The notes beneath the pieces were generated by a model. It worked only from the letters and a program-made list of their open reading frames with translations, ran no database searches and had not been told where the DNA came from. The position numbers were made by a program, and so were the translations under genes. This document shows, in pieces, positions 27,502 to 36,679 of a stretch of 64,000 nucleotides of DNA. Origin of the DNA: Nakamurella aerolata (GTDB lineage Bacteria > Actinomycetota > Actinomycetes > Mycobacteriales > Nakamurellaceae); contig NZ_JABEND010000003.1 of NCBI RefSeq assembly GCF_013002705.1, positions 248,001 through 312,000 on the forward strand. Reading direction: 5' to 3'. Each line of letters starts with the position of its first letter. The stretch's first letter is position 1.

Positions 27502-28829
27502 GCCACGAAGTCCTTCTTCTTGGCGATCACGGCCCGCGCGATCGAGTTGACGATCAAGGTGATGACGAACAGGAACAGACCGGCGGCGATCAGCGCCGGG
27601 ATGCCGAGCGGGCTGGACGACGCCTCACCGAACTTGAGCGCGATGGTCGAGGCGAAGGTGTCGCCGCCCGGCTCCAGTAGGTGCCAGGAGATGGCGAAGC
27701 CGGAGGAGAGCACCAGCGCCACCGCGATGGTCTCGCCGAGCGCCCGGCCGAGGCCGAGCATCGCGGCCGAGATCATCCCGGCCCGGCCGAACGGCAGCAC
27801 CGCTGTGCGAATGGTCTCCCACTTGGTGGCGCCCAGCGCCCAGGCCGCGTCGATGGTTTCCCGCGGGGTCTGCAGGAACACCTCGCGGCAGACGGCCGAC
27901 ACCACCGGCAGGATCATCACCGCAAGCACGATGCCGGCGATCAGCAGGCTCTGCCCGAAGTCGCTGGCCTGGGTGGCGTCCGGATAGCCGAACAGGTACG
28001 TCCAGCCGAAGTACTGGTTGAGCCAGGATTGGAAGCCCTGGGTCTTCGGCACCAGGAAGTAAAGGCCCCACATGCCGAACACCAGCGACGGCACCGCGGC
28101 CAGCAGATCGACGATGGCGCCGAGCACGGTGGCGACCCGGCGCGGGGCGTAGTGCGAGATGAACAGCGCGATGCCGATCGCGATCGGCACCCCGACCAGC
28201 ATGGCGATCACCGACGACACCACGGTGCCGAACAGCAGCGCCGCGATGCCGAACATCGGCGGATCGCTTTGCGGGCGCCAGGCTTGCGTGGTGAACAGGT
28301 TGCCGACGTTCTCGCCGCCCGGCTTGATCGCCGGCCACGCCTTCCAGATCAGGAACACCGCGATGGCCGCCATCACCACCAGCAGCAGACCGCCGGCGCC
28401 GGCTGCGAGGCCCTTGAAGATGCGGTCGCCGAGCCGGACCGCGCTGCCGGAGATCTCCGACTCGCTCGGCCCCGACGCGCCGGACGAGCGCTTGGGCTGG
28501 GGAGGGACGGGTCCCATCGGTCCGCCCGCCGCCGCCTCGGCGAAGATCTCTTCGTCATCGGGGACGGCGCGGGGCGCAGTGGAGTCGGGCGTCCGGGTGT
28601 CGGCAGCACCGGCGTCCGGAGCGGAGTGCGCACCGTCCGACCTCGCGTTCGCGGCCAGCCGCGAGGCCATCGCGTCGGTGGCGTCGGTGGCGTGCTCGGA
28701 GGCGGCCTTGTGCAGTTGGTCGCCGGTATCGGGTCGGTGCGGCGCGGTGCCGTCGCCGCCGTCGTTGTTGTCGCGGTCGCCGGGGGCGGACGCGGAGGTC
28801 ATCGGGCTTCCGCCAGGTGAACTGGGCAT
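27498..28829 (-). CDS. pstC: Phosphate ABC transporter permease PstC
   Basis: A 443-residue permease. Residues 1-140 are a cytoplasmic, charged and low-complexity extension that normal PstC (about 310-330 residues) lacks. The core has TM helices from about 148, and the coupling loop IDAAWALGATKWETIRTAVLP near 335. Two starts are possible: ATG 28829 (AGGGG only about 2 bases away) and ATG 28802; the first is drawn. Downstream of the pstS hairpin and upstream-coupled to pstA. Confidence 0.94.
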   Translation of the reverse strand: MPSSPGGSPMTSASAPGDRDNNDGGDGTAPHRPDTGDQLHKAASEHATDATDAMASRLAANARSDGAHSAPDAGAADTRTPDSTAPRAVPDDEEIFAEAAAGGPMGPVPPQPKRSSGASGPSESEISGSAVRLGDRIFKGLAAGAGGLLLVVMAAIAVFLIWKAWPAIKPGGENVGNLFTTQAWRPQSDPPMFGIAALLFGTVVSSVIAMLVGVPIAIGIALFISHYAPRRVATVLGAIVDLLAAVPSLVFGMWGLYFLVPKTQGFQSWLNQYFGWTYLFGYPDATQASDFGQSLLIAGIVLAVMILPVVSAVCREVFLQTPRETIDAAWALGATKWETIRTAVLPFGRAGMISAAMLGLGRALGETIAVALVLSSGFAISWHLLEPGGDTFASTIALKFGEASSSPLGIPALIAAGLFLFVITLIVNSIARAVIAKKKDFVA

Positions 28830-28938
28830 GTCCCCTCACTGAAGGTCATCGGTCCATCTTTCCGCCGGCCGACCGAACCGGCATGTTGCGCCTGCCGTCA
28901 CCGGGCCTATTCGACCAGCCCATGACGACGATCACCAC

Positions 28939-28970
28939 CCCCGGCGGGACCGGTCTCGGTCCCGCCGGGG
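28939..28970 (-). terminator. Intercistronic hairpin between pstS and pstC
   Basis: A perfect 13-bp stem (CCCCGGCGGGACC / GGTCCCGCCGGGG) with a 6-base loop sits 110 bp upstream of pstC. In pst operons such hairpins act as partial terminators or 3' stabilisers so that the binding protein is made in excess of the membrane complex; that role is inferred here. Confidence 0.65.
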
Positions 28971-29039
28971 CAGCGACGGATGCGCACCGGCCGCGGGACG
29001 GCGATTGCCTCGCCACCCGCGGCCGGCCATGCGTGCTAC

Positions 29040-29122
29040 TCGGTACTGCATCTACTGCTTGCCATGCTGTGTTGCTTGTTGTTGCTGTCTTGCTGTTGTT
29101 GCTGGTCTTGCTGTGTTGCTGA
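29040..29122 (-). repeat. Irregular CAGCAA/ACAGCAA repeats after pstS
   Basis: On the minus strand (pstS sense) this stretch is a run of CAGCAACA, ACAGCAAGAC and CAACAACAG units, almost free of secondary structure, directly after the pstS stop and before the hairpin. It has no convincing coding potential. Confidence 0.6.
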
Positions 29123-29135
29123 GACTGCGGTGGTG

Positions 29136-30495
29136 TCAGCTCAGGCCCTTGACGACTTCGACCACCTTGGTCTGGATCTCGGCCGGCAGCGGGGCGGCGC
29201 CCAGCTTCTCCAACTCGGCCTGGCCGTCGGTGGCGGCGTAGCCGAGGAAGCTCTTCAGCGCGGCGGCCTTGTCCCCGTTACCGGCGGAGCAGACGATCTC
29301 GTAGGTCACCAGCAGGATCGGGTAGGCACCCGGCTCCTTGGTGGCGTAGTCCAGCTTCAGGCTCAGATCCTTGCCCTTGCCGACGATATCGGCGGCGGCG
29401 ACGGCCTTGCCGGCGGACTCACCGGTCAGCTCGACCGGCCCGCCGCCGTTGTCGATGGCGGCCATCTTCAGGTTGCCGGCGGTGGCGTAGCCCCACTCGA
29501 CGTAGCCGATGGAGTTGGCAGTGGAGCCCAATGCCTTCTGCACACCGTCGGAGCCCTGGGCGCCCTGGCCGCCGGGAGCGGTCCAGGCCTTGCCCCCCCT
29601 CGAAGTCCCACTTGCCGGCGGCGGCCAGGTACTTGGTGAAGTTGTCGGTGGTACCGGAGTCCTCCGAGCGGTGCACCGTCTTGATCAGCGCGTCCGGCAG
29701 GTTGACGCCGGAGTTGACCTCGGCGATCTTCGGGTCGTTCCACTTCTTGATCTCGCCGCCGAAGATGCCGGAGAGCACCGCGGGGGTGAGGGTCAGCTTG
29801 TCGACGCCGTCGACGTTGAACGCCACCGCGATCGGGCCGGTCACCATCGGCAGGTCGATGGCGTCGTTGCCCTGGCAACGCTTCGTCTTGGCCTCGGCCA
29901 TCTCGTCTTCCTTCAGCGCCGAGTCGGAGCCGCCGAAGTCGGTCTGGTTGGCGATGAAGTCGCTGACGCCCTTGCCGGAGCCGCCGCCACCGTACGGGTT
30001 GATCTTGGAGCCGCACTTGGTGTTGTAGGCGTCGATCCAGGCGCCGATGGCCTTGCCCTGCGCGGTGGAGCCCGACGAGCGCAGCGCGGCGCTGGACTCA
30101 CAGGTGAAGCCGGCGGCGTCGAAGCTGGCAGCGGCGCCACCGGGCGCGGCCGACGAGCCGGCGCCGGACGAGTCGGCACCACCCGCGGCGGACGAGCCGG
30201 CACCACCCGCGGCGGACGAGCCGGCGTCACTGGAACCGGCGGCACCGCCGGCGGCCGAGCTGTCGGCGGAACCCGACGCACCGGCGGCACCGGAATCGCT
30301 GGCGCTGGCATCGGCGCCACCCGCGGTGGCCGGGCTGGACGCCCCTGCGTCGCCACCAGTGGTGCCGGAGTCGGTCTGGCTGGTCGCACTTGAGGTGCTG
30401 CCGGAGCCCGAGTTGTCGTCCGAGCCACAGGCGGTCAAAACCAAAGCTGCAGCGGCGGTTACGGCCACCAGGCCGCCCATTCGCGTGATCTTCAC
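29136..30495 (-). pseudogene. pstS: Phosphate-binding lipoprotein PstS, split by a one-base frameshift
   Basis: Periplasmic/surface phosphate receptor of the Pst importer. GTG at 30495 follows GGAGGA at good spacing; lipobox LTAC near residue 22; a long Gly/Ser/Ala linker (about 25-120); then the binding domain (ESSAALRSSGSTAQGK, PYGGGGSGKGVSDF, FGGSDSAL, SEDSGTTDNF). At 29593-29599 a run of seven C (seven G in the mRNA) shifts the frame; with six G the protein continues KAWTAPGG... into the intact C-terminal part (LGSTANSIGYVEWGYA to the stop at 29136), total about 450 residues. No other damage is seen. It may be a sequencing error, slippage-based variation, or a true recent mutation. Confidence 0.9.
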
Positions 30496-30605
30496 GCTGG
30501 TTCCTCCATGGGTTCTGCGATGACCGCGCGGATCCCGCGGCGGCCGGGCCGCATCACGCAGCCCGATGTCGGACGGTAGGTGCCCTGGGTGGCCGGTTGG
30601 ACCCA

Positions 30606-30627
30606 CGCAGGTGAACGAGAGGTGAAC
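30606..30627 (-). promoter_or_regulatory. PHO box upstream of pstS
   Basis: On the minus strand two perfect in-phase 11-mers, GTTCACCTCTC and GTTCACCTGCG, both carry GTTCACCT. They lie 110 bp before the pstS GTG. This is the clearest PHO box in the window. The rest of the 322-bp gap 30496-30817 between mshD and pstS shows only a possible -10 (TACCGT, 30578-30573) and no gene. Confidence 0.85.
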
Positions 30628-30817
30628 CATGCCGCCCGGCGACTGTCGGCTGCGACACAGTCCTGACGTGTCACTCACCGGTCCGGGCCTGCGGGGATGC
30701 GCGATCGTGGCAGCGAACGTCCTGGCCCGAACTCTACTCCCGGCCTAACGTTGCGCCAACAATTTGTTCGAACAAGAAGCGGGTCAACCGGCCATCGCGA
30801 TCAACTGGACAGCGCGG

Positions 30818-31918
30818 TCAACCGGACAATCCGGGAGCGGCTCCGGCGTCAGGGGCGTAGACCACGTCGGTGCCGACGGTGTCGAAACCGAGCTTGCGGT
30901 ACAGCCGCAGGGCCGGCGCGTTGTCGCCCTCGACGTACAGGATCGCCCGCTGCGCGCCGCGCCTGGCCAGATGCACCAGCCCGGTGACGGTCAGCGGGGT
31001 ACCGAGGCCACGCACCGTCGACTGCGGGTCGACGCCGAGCACGTACACCTCGCCGACCGGCTCTGACTCCGGTTCGCGGTGCAGCTTGGTCCAGTGGAAG
31101 CCGAGCACCCTGCCGCCCGAGCCGGCCGTCCCACCCGACCAGGCCGTCCCACTCGGGCCGGCCTTCCCGTCCGGACCGGACTTCCCATCGGGGCCGGCGC
31201 CGGTGTCGGAAGCAACGGCGAGGAAGAAGCCGGCAGGGTCGAACCAGTCCTGCGCCATCTCGGTGGCGAGCCCGGCCGCGTCCAGCCGGCCCTGTTCCGG
31301 ATGCCAGGCGAACGCCCTGCCGTTCACGGCGAGGAAATGCTCGTCGTCGACGCCGGGCTGGAAGGTACGCACCGCGACCCCGTCCGGCCACTGCGCCCTG
31401 GCCAGCTCCGGCGGCAGCGGCAGCTCGCGGCCCAGCTGCAGCAACGTGCGCACCGGATGCAGGCCCTGCGCGGCGGCCAAGCTCCTGGCAGCGGGCAGAT
31501 CGCCGTGCGCCCAGACCTTTCCGGCCCTGTCGATGCCGGCACGCAGCAATGCGCCGCCGTGGCCCCGGCGGCGAAAGTCGGGGTGTACCACCAACTCTGC
31601 CGGATCGCCGGCAGGAGCGGCCACCGCACCGACCAGCCGACCGCCTTCGCCGGCGACGCGGCGGTTCCCCGCCTCAACGTCTCCGGAATCGGCGTCCCTA
31701 GCCCCGGCGTCCCCGGCGGTCCCACCATCGGCGTCCCCGGCGTCATGGAGAGTCAGAACGTCAACGGCCGCAAGGTTTTCCAGCACGTGCCCGCCGAACG
31801 CCGGCACCCCGTCCTGCTGGGCGGCGGCCCGCACCAGCGAGGCGATCGCCTGCTGTTCTGCGGTGTCGGGTCGGTGCCAGCGTGGCTGTCCGGCGGCGGC
31901 TCGCGGGCTGCTGCTCAT
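30818..31918 (-). CDS. mshD: Mycothiol synthase
   Basis: A 366-residue tandem-GNAT acetyltransferase that acetylates Cys-GlcN-Ins with acetyl-CoA in the last step of mycothiol synthesis. First GNAT half about 20-165 ([15 protein letters not shown] acetyl-CoA loop), second half about 190-360 ([38 protein letters not shown]). A Gly/Ala/Asp-rich insert (about 75-100) and a tandem [10 protein letters not shown]-like insert (about 260-290) make it longer than the mycobacterial enzyme (about 315). The ATG at 31918 overlaps the glnR stop (ATGA). The glnR-mshD-pst order is conserved in mycobacteria. Confidence 0.93.
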   Translation of the reverse strand: MSSSPRAAAGQPRWHRPDTAEQQAIASLVRAAAQQDGVPAFGGHVLENLAAVDVLTLHDAGDADGGTAGDAGARDADSGDVEAGNRRVAGEGGRLVGAVAAPAGDPAELVVHPDFRRRGHGGALLRAGIDRAGKVWAHGDLPAARSLAAAQGLHPVRTLLQLGRELPLPPELARAQWPDGVAVRTFQPGVDDEHFLAVNGRAFAWHPEQGRLDAAGLATEMAQDWFDPAGFFLAVASDTGAGPDGKSGPDGKAGPSGTAWSGGTAGSGGRVLGFHWTKLHREPESEPVGEVYVLGVDPQSTVRGLGTPLTVTGLVHLARRGAQRAILYVEGDNAPALRLYRKLGFDTVGTDVVYAPDAGAAPGLSG

Positions 31919-32676
31919 GCCGGATGCGTTGCGCCGGAAGGAGTCTGCTCGGGCCAGACAATGCGCTCCGGTCGCTGGTGCGCCCCGGCCGGGTCGCGCT
32001 CGGCCGGCTCCCGCGAGCGCGGCGGCGGCACCATCTTGTAACCGACGTTGCGCACGGTGCCGATCAGCGACTCGTACTCGGCGCCGAGCTTGGCGCGCAG
32101 CCGCCGCACGTGCACGTCGACGGTGCGGGTACCGCCGAAGAAGTCGTAGCCCCACACCTCGGTCACCAACTGCTCGCGGGTGAACACCCGGCCGGGGTGC
32201 TGCGCCAGGAACTTCAGCAGCTCGAACTCCTTGTAGGTCAACTCAAGCACCCGCCCGCGCAGCCGGGCCGTGTAGGTGTCCTCGTCGATGGTGAGGTCGC
32301 CGAGGCTGGTCATCCCGGCGTTGCCGGGGGCCGCGCTGCGCGCCGCCAACAGCCGCAGCCGGGCGTTCACCTCGGCCGGGCCGGCGTCGGCCAGCACCAC
32401 GTCGGCGACCCCCCACTCCGGGCCGATCGCGACCATGCCGCCCTCGGTGACCACCGCGAGCACCGGCACCGCCAACCCGTCGGCGCCGAGCAGCCGGCAC
32501 AGCGAGCGGGCAGCGGCGAGGTTGTTGCGGGCGTCCACCAGCACCAGGTCGTAAGGGCCCGACGTCACCAACGCCGAGGCCTCGAACGCGCCGGTGCGCA
32601 CCGCGATGGGCAGCAGGTCGACCGCGGGGAGCACGGCCGTCGGGTCGGTGGCGCTGGTCAGCAACAGCAGATCCAC
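31915..32676 (-). CDS. glnR: GlnR-type OmpR-family response regulator
   Basis: A 253-residue DNA-binding regulator. The receiver-like domain (1-115) has the GlnR hallmarks [20 protein letters not shown] and [13 protein letters not shown]. The C-terminal winged helix (about 130-225) includes [20 protein letters not shown] and [15 protein letters not shown]. GlnR is the orphan global regulator of nitrogen assimilation in actinobacteria. No partner kinase gene is next to it. GTG start at 32676; the frame is open far upstream, but that part is shadow. Translationally coupled to mshD. A role in phosphate control is not supported by the sequence. Confidence 0.9.
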   Translation of the reverse strand: MDLLLLTSATDPTAVLPAVDLLPIAVRTGAFEASALVTSGPYDLVLVDARNNLAAARSLCRLLGADGLAVPVLAVVTEGGMVAIGPEWGVADVVLADAGPAEVNARLRLLAARSAAPGNAGMTSLGDLTIDEDTYTARLRGRVLELTYKEFELLKFLAQHPGRVFTREQLVTEVWGYDFFGGTRTVDVHVRRLRAKLGAEYESLIGTVRNVGYKMVPPPRSREPAERDPAGAHQRPERIVWPEQTPSGATHPA

Positions 32677-32878
32677 GGCGCCACCACCTCTCCTGCCTTC
32701 CCGGCGAACCGCGCGGCCCAGCAGGCTGGACCGGCCGGGCCGGCTGACCACGATCCTATCGATCACGGCTGCATCGCCGGGCGGCCGCGACGCCGGCCCG
32801 GCCCCCGCGCCCCGGGTGCGAACCGCGGCTGGCGGCCCTGGGCCGGACCGCGCATATCGCCGGGTGCACAATCGCCGG

Positions 32879-33751
32879 GTGCCCGCATTGTCCACGCTGA
32901 CCGCCGCGTTGCGCCGGCCGCTGGCCGGGCGCTGGGGCCGACCACCGCGCCGGGACAGCGGTCTGCTGCCCGGCACGCCGGTACACCTCACCACCAGCGA
33001 CGACGTCGACCTCGCCGGGGTGTGGGTGCCCGGCCCGCCGGGACTCACGCTGGTGGTCTCGCACGGCATGGCGCACTCCATCGAGCAGCCGGCCACCCGC
33101 AGGGTGATCGACGGCTTCGCCAGGCACGGCTCGGTGCTGGCCGTCGACTTCCGCGGCCACGGCGGGTCGGGCGGACGCTCCAGCGTCGGCCGGGACGAGC
33201 CACTCGACACCGATGCGGCCGTCGCGCTGGCCCGATCCCGCAGCGCCGATCCCGTTGTGCTCGTTGGCTTTTCGATGGGCGGAGCGGTCGCGTTGATCCA
33301 GGCGGTGCTGGGTGAGCACCGGCCGGACGCGGTGGTCGCGGTGTCGCCGCCGTCCCGCTGGTTCATCCGGCAGTCACCCGCGATGCGGCGGGTGCATTGG
33401 ATTCTTGAGCACCCGCTCGGCCCGCTCGCCGCCCGCTGGATCGGGCTGCGGTTGAGCGGGCCGTGGCGACAGGTGCCGCCGTCGCCGCTCGAGGTGATCG
33501 GCAGCATCGCGGTGCCGGTGCTGCTGGTGCAGGGCGACGCCGACGACTACTTCACCCCGGACGACGGGCGGCTGCTGGCCACCGCGGCGGGCGGCCGCGC
33601 CGAGCTGTGGGTGGAGCCGCGGATGCGTCATGCCGAGGCCGGCACCTCAGCCGCACTCATCGATCGCATCGCCCGCTGGGCCGCCGACGCCACAGCTGGG
33701 CAGCAGGCGCCACCGCCCGCCCAGGGCCGCGCTGGGCGTTGCCGCAATTGA
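32879..33751 (+). CDS. Alpha/beta hydrolase
   Basis: A 290-residue serine hydrolase. Oxyanion region VVSHGMAHS near 60, a [13 protein letters not shown] loop, nucleophile elbow GFSMGG near 123, acid in [11 protein letters not shown] and final His in MRHAEAG. No signal peptide, so cytoplasmic; the substrate is unknown. GTG at 32879 is chosen because the upstream part of the open frame is antisense to glnR; no ribosome-binding site is visible. Confidence 0.8.
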   Translation: MPALSTLTAALRRPLAGRWGRPPRRDSGLLPGTPVHLTTSDDVDLAGVWVPGPPGLTLVVSHGMAHSIEQPATRRVIDGFARHGSVLAVDFRGHGGSGGRSSVGRDEPLDTDAAVALARSRSADPVVLVGFSMGGAVALIQAVLGEHRPDAVVAVSPPSRWFIRQSPAMRRVHWILEHPLGPLAARWIGLRLSGPWRQVPPSPLEVIGSIAVPVLLVQGDADDYFTPDDGRLLATAAGGRAELWVEPRMRHAEAGTSAALIDRIARWAADATAGQQAPPPAQGRAGRCRN

Positions 33752-33786
33752 CCGAATGACGTTTCCGCGGCAGGCACACTGGTGCG

Positions 33787-34503
33787 GTGCGCAAGCTACT
33801 GATCGCGTTGTTCATCCTTGCGGTGCTGCTGGTCGGCGCCGACTTCGCCGGCCGGGCCATCGCCGAGTCCAAGACCGGTGAGGCCATCGCCCAACGGGCC
33901 TCGATCACGCCGGCCCCCGGCGTCGACATCCACGGCTTTTCGTTCCTGTGGCAGGCGGTGCAGGGCGAGTACGGGCACATCACCCTGACCGCGAACGATC
34001 TCCGCAGCAACGGGCTCACCGGCATCGACATCGCCGCCGAGCTGTACGACGTGACCCTGCCGCTGTCCGACGCGCTGGGCGGCCGGGCCGATCAGTTGAC
34101 GGCCGGCCGGGCCGACGTCACCGCGCGGATCCCCAGCGAGTCGCTCGGCACGGGGCTCAACCAACCGCGGCTGCGGGTGACCAGCGGCGCCGACAACGCG
34201 GTGCGGGTGTCGACCACGCTGAGCGCGGCCGGCCAGTCGTTGCCGGTGACGGCCGAGGTGAGCGCCTCCGTCACCGACAACACCCTGCGGCTGACCGGAG
34301 AGCGCCTGGTGGGTGAGCTGCCCGGCGGGTTGAACGCGTCGCTGGCCGATCAGTTCGTGCGGCAGCTGAACTTCTCGGTGCCGCTGACCGACCTGCCGGT
34401 CACCATTGCGTCGGGTTCGGTGCGGGCCGACGGCAGCACGCTGGTGGTCACCGCCGAGACTCGCAACGTGCAGATCGGCAGGCTGATCTCCGCCGGCCGG
34501 TAG
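33787..34503 (+). CDS. LmeA-like DUF2993 phospholipid-binding protein
   Basis: A 238-residue exported protein: an N-terminal hydrophobic segment (LLIALFILAVLLVGADF, 4-20) that is either a signal peptide or an anchor, then an all-beta BPI/TULIP-like domain (DUF2993). Mycobacterial LmeA binds phospholipids and supports lipomannan elongation; its gene is also beside glnR, which supports orthology. GTG start with no clear ribosome-binding site. Confidence 0.82.
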   Translation: MRKLLIALFILAVLLVGADFAGRAIAESKTGEAIAQRASITPAPGVDIHGFSFLWQAVQGEYGHITLTANDLRSNGLTGIDIAAELYDVTLPLSDALGGRADQLTAGRADVTARIPSESLGTGLNQPRLRVTSGADNAVRVSTTLSAAGQSLPVTAEVSASVTDNTLRLTGERLVGELPGGLNASLADQFVRQLNFSVPLTDLPVTIASGSVRADGSTLVVTAETRNVQIGRLISAGR

Positions 34504-34514
34504 CCTTGCCGAGC

Positions 34515-34625
34515 ATGTGGGAGGTGATCTTCACCGGCGTGCTGGTCCTGGCGGCGCTGGCCGTCGCGATCGTGCTCGGCTGGATCACCGTGCGGCTGGC
34601 CGTCGGCGAAAGGCGAACTCGGTGA
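34515..34625 (+). CDS. Very small membrane protein (36 residues)
   Basis: ATG WEVIFTGVLVLAALAV... encodes one hydrophobic helix of about 22 residues followed by a basic tail (GERRTR). It lies 11 bp after the lmeA-like stop and its TGA overlaps the GTG of the nitrobindin gene (GTGA), so it looks like a translated link in the operon. It falls below normal gene-finder size limits. Function unknown. Confidence 0.6.
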   Translation: MWEVIFTGVLVLAALAVAIVLGWITVRLAVGERRTR

Positions 34626-35356
34626 CCGAACCATCAGATCCGACACCATCAGAGCCTTCCCCACCGGAGTCTGCCCCACCGGCACCCTCAGCACCGGAGC
34701 CCGCCGGCCCCGCCGGCGGCGACAGCGCTACCGGCCCGGCTCGCACCAGCGGTGACGAGGCGATCGCCGCGGCCGATGTGCGGGCCGATTCCACCAGAGG
34801 CAAGAACCTGTCGGACGTCCCGCCGCTGCCGATACCGGCCGACACCGCGAACCTGCGCCAGGGCCCAGAGCTGCACCCCGATTGTTTGCCGCTGCTCCCG
34901 CTGGTCGGGGTGTGGCGCGGCGAGGGCAGCTTCGGCAACGAGCCGGGCGGCCCCGACACCGCGCCCGACTTCGGTCAGCAGATCTCCATCACCCACGACG
35001 GGCGGCCGTTCCTGCGCTTCGAGTCGGTGATCTGGCTGCTCGGTGCCGACGGCCCCACCCCCGGCCCGCGCGAGGTGGGTTGGCTGCGCCCGCAGCCGGA
35101 CGGGTCGATCGAGCTGCTGCTGGCGCACGCCGAGGGCCGGCTTGAGGTCTTCTACGGCCAGCAGCGGTCGCCGGCGTCCTGGGCGCTGACCACCGACGGC
35201 GTGCTGCGCACCCCCACCGCGGTGCCGGTGGTCGGTGCCACCCGGCTGTACGGCGTCACCGCCGACGGCCGGCTGGCCTACGTCGAGGAGCGCGCGCACA
35301 CCGACGCCGAGCTGGCGCCGCACGCATCGGCGCTGCTGGAGCGGTTGGTCGGCTGA
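34622..35356 (+). CDS. Nitrobindin-like heme-binding beta-barrel protein (FABP-like, DUF1794)
   Basis: About 244 residues. After a Pro/Ser/Ala-rich N-terminus (1-60), a ten-strand barrel begins with the signature GVWRGEGSF near 97 and continues with REVGWLRPQ and the C-terminal HTDAELAPHASALLERL, which includes candidate axial His. Relatives bind ferric heme and NO or act as peroxynitrite isomerases. The mycobacterial relative Rv0813c sits in the same neighbourhood. GTG start overlaps the micro-protein stop. Confidence 0.83.
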   Translation: MTEPSDPTPSEPSPPESAPPAPSAPEPAGPAGGDSATGPARTSGDEAIAAADVRADSTRGKNLSDVPPLPIPADTANLRQGPELHPDCLPLLPLVGVWRGEGSFGNEPGGPDTAPDFGQQISITHDGRPFLRFESVIWLLGADGPTPGPREVGWLRPQPDGSIELLLAHAEGRLEVFYGQQRSPASWALTTDGVLRTPTAVPVVGATRLYGVTADGRLAYVEERAHTDAELAPHASALLERLVG

Positions 35357-35441
35357 GCCACGGCTCTCACGGTTGCTGCCCGCGCACCTGGCGTTGGTCG
35401 GCTGAGCCACGGCTCTCACGGTTGCTGCCCGCGCACCTGGC
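35344..35441. repeat. 49-bp tandem duplication across the nitrobindin stop codon
   Basis: Two adjacent identical copies (35344-35392 and 35393-35441) start with GTTGGTCGGCTGAGCC. The first copy contains the last codons and TGA of the nitrobindin gene; the second copy repeats them untranslated. Confidence 0.9.
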
Positions 35442-35451
35442 GCCACGCGCA

Positions 35452-35530
35452 GATGTCGCGAATCCGGGTCGCGTGGCAGGTTCGGCCCCGTTTCGCGGCC
35501 CGAGAACCACACCCGACCCCGATTGCCGAC
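35452..35530. repeat. 79-bp dispersed palindromic element, copy 1
   Basis: Begins GATGTCGCGAATCCGGGTCG and ends CGACCCCGATTGCCGAC; the ends are imperfect inverted repeats, with GCGGCCCGAGAACC in the middle. A second copy of identical length lies at 36680-36758 on the other side of the DUF2330 gene, in the same orientation. Confidence 0.8.
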
Positions 35531-35560
35531 ATTCCCGCTCGATGAGCCCGGCCCAGCTGG

Positions 35561-36637
35561 TCAGCGCCTGGCGGCGGACTGCCGGCGCCGCGCCGACGCC
35601 ACGCCCACCGCGACGAGCACCGCCACCCCGAGCACCCCGGCACCGCCGAGGTACGGCCACGGCCCGTTCGACCGGGCCGAGGCGCCGGCGCGTTCCCCCA
35701 GGTGATCCGTCGGCGGCGTTGTGCTCGCGCCGGTCGTCGCCGGGGCCGGCTCGGCCGCGGCGAAGTGGAAGTCGTCGGTGATGGCGGACGGCTCCAGGTA
35801 TCCGCTCCACTTGGAGAGATAAGTGGTGGGGCCCTCCGCGACCTCGCGCACCGCGTAACCCGCTGAGCCTTGGAGATAGCCCTGCCATGTCTGCGGCAGA
35901 CTCGGTCCGCGCAGGGTGGTCGGGCCGGTGGTGAGGGTGTAGAGGGTGACCTGCTGGGTCTGGGTGGCCCGTTCGGACAACCGCATCGGGTACACCGGCT
36001 CATCGGTCTTGAAGCGCACGTGCAGCGGATCCAGTTCGCCGGTCAATCCGCTTCCGGTGTCCGCCTCGGGGCGCAGCCGCACCGCCATGAAGCTCCAGCC
36101 CTCGTCCAGATACACCTGGGTCTGCTCGATCAGCGCCGGCTTGGTGGCAAAACCGTTGCTGGTCAACCACTTCTGCAGCGAGCCGGACTCGGTGGTGGTG
36201 AGCGTGGCGACGTCGAGCGGTCCGATGTTCTGCCGGCTGTTGACCTCGACCGGAGCGGCGTGGTCAACACCTTCGCCGGCAGCCTGCGGTGCTCCGGTGG
36301 TGTCGCCGCTCGAGGACCGGGAAGCCAACTCCAGCTGTGCGAACAGCTCCTTCGGGCCGGCCCTGACGGTGGCGTTCTTGTCCGGCACCGGGAACAGCAG
36401 CGCGCCGGTGCTGACGTCGGAGTCGAGGGTGAGTGCAAGGTAGATGTCTTCGGTGCCGTCGTCGGCGAACCGCACCAGCGCCTTCTCCTCGGTGACCGTC
36501 GCGGTGCCGTTCTCCGCCGGGATGTAGCCGCCGCAGGCGCAGGCGTGCGCCACGTTCGCGGTGCTCACCAGCGGTAGCGCCAACGCGGCCGCGGTGCCGG
36601 CGATGCCGGCGGCGAGGCGACGAGTCCAGGTAGTCAT
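35561..36637 (-). CDS. DUF2330 domain secreted membrane protein
   Basis: A 358-residue exported protein: signal peptide (about 1-32, ending VAHA), the DUF2330 start CACGGYIPAENGTATVTEEKA with paired Cys, a beta-rich body with LLFPVPDKNATV, and a C-terminal anchor (WPYLGGAGVLGVAVLVAVGV, about 325-345) followed by basic residues. Its role is unknown. ATG 36637 fits the signal peptide; the frame runs a little further upstream into the second 79-bp repeat. Confidence 0.82.
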   Translation of the reverse strand: MTTWTRRLAAGIAGTAAALALPLVSTANVAHACACGGYIPAENGTATVTEEKALVRFADDGTEDIYLALTLDSDVSTGALLFPVPDKNATVRAGPKELFAQLELASRSSSGDTTGAPQAAGEGVDHAAPVEVNSRQNIGPLDVATLTTTESGSLQKWLTSNGFATKPALIEQTQVYLDEGWSFMAVRLRPEADTGSGLTGELDPLHVRFKTDEPVYPMRLSERATQTQQVTLYTLTTGPTTLRGPSLPQTWQGYLQGSAGYAVREVAEGPTTYLSKWSGYLEPSAITDDFHFAAAEPAPATTGASTTPPTDHLGERAGASARSNGPWPYLGGAGVLGVAVLVAVGVASARRRQSAARR

Positions 36638-36679
36638 GCCGCTTGGACGGACCGGCAGCCGGGGCGGTTGCACGGCCAC

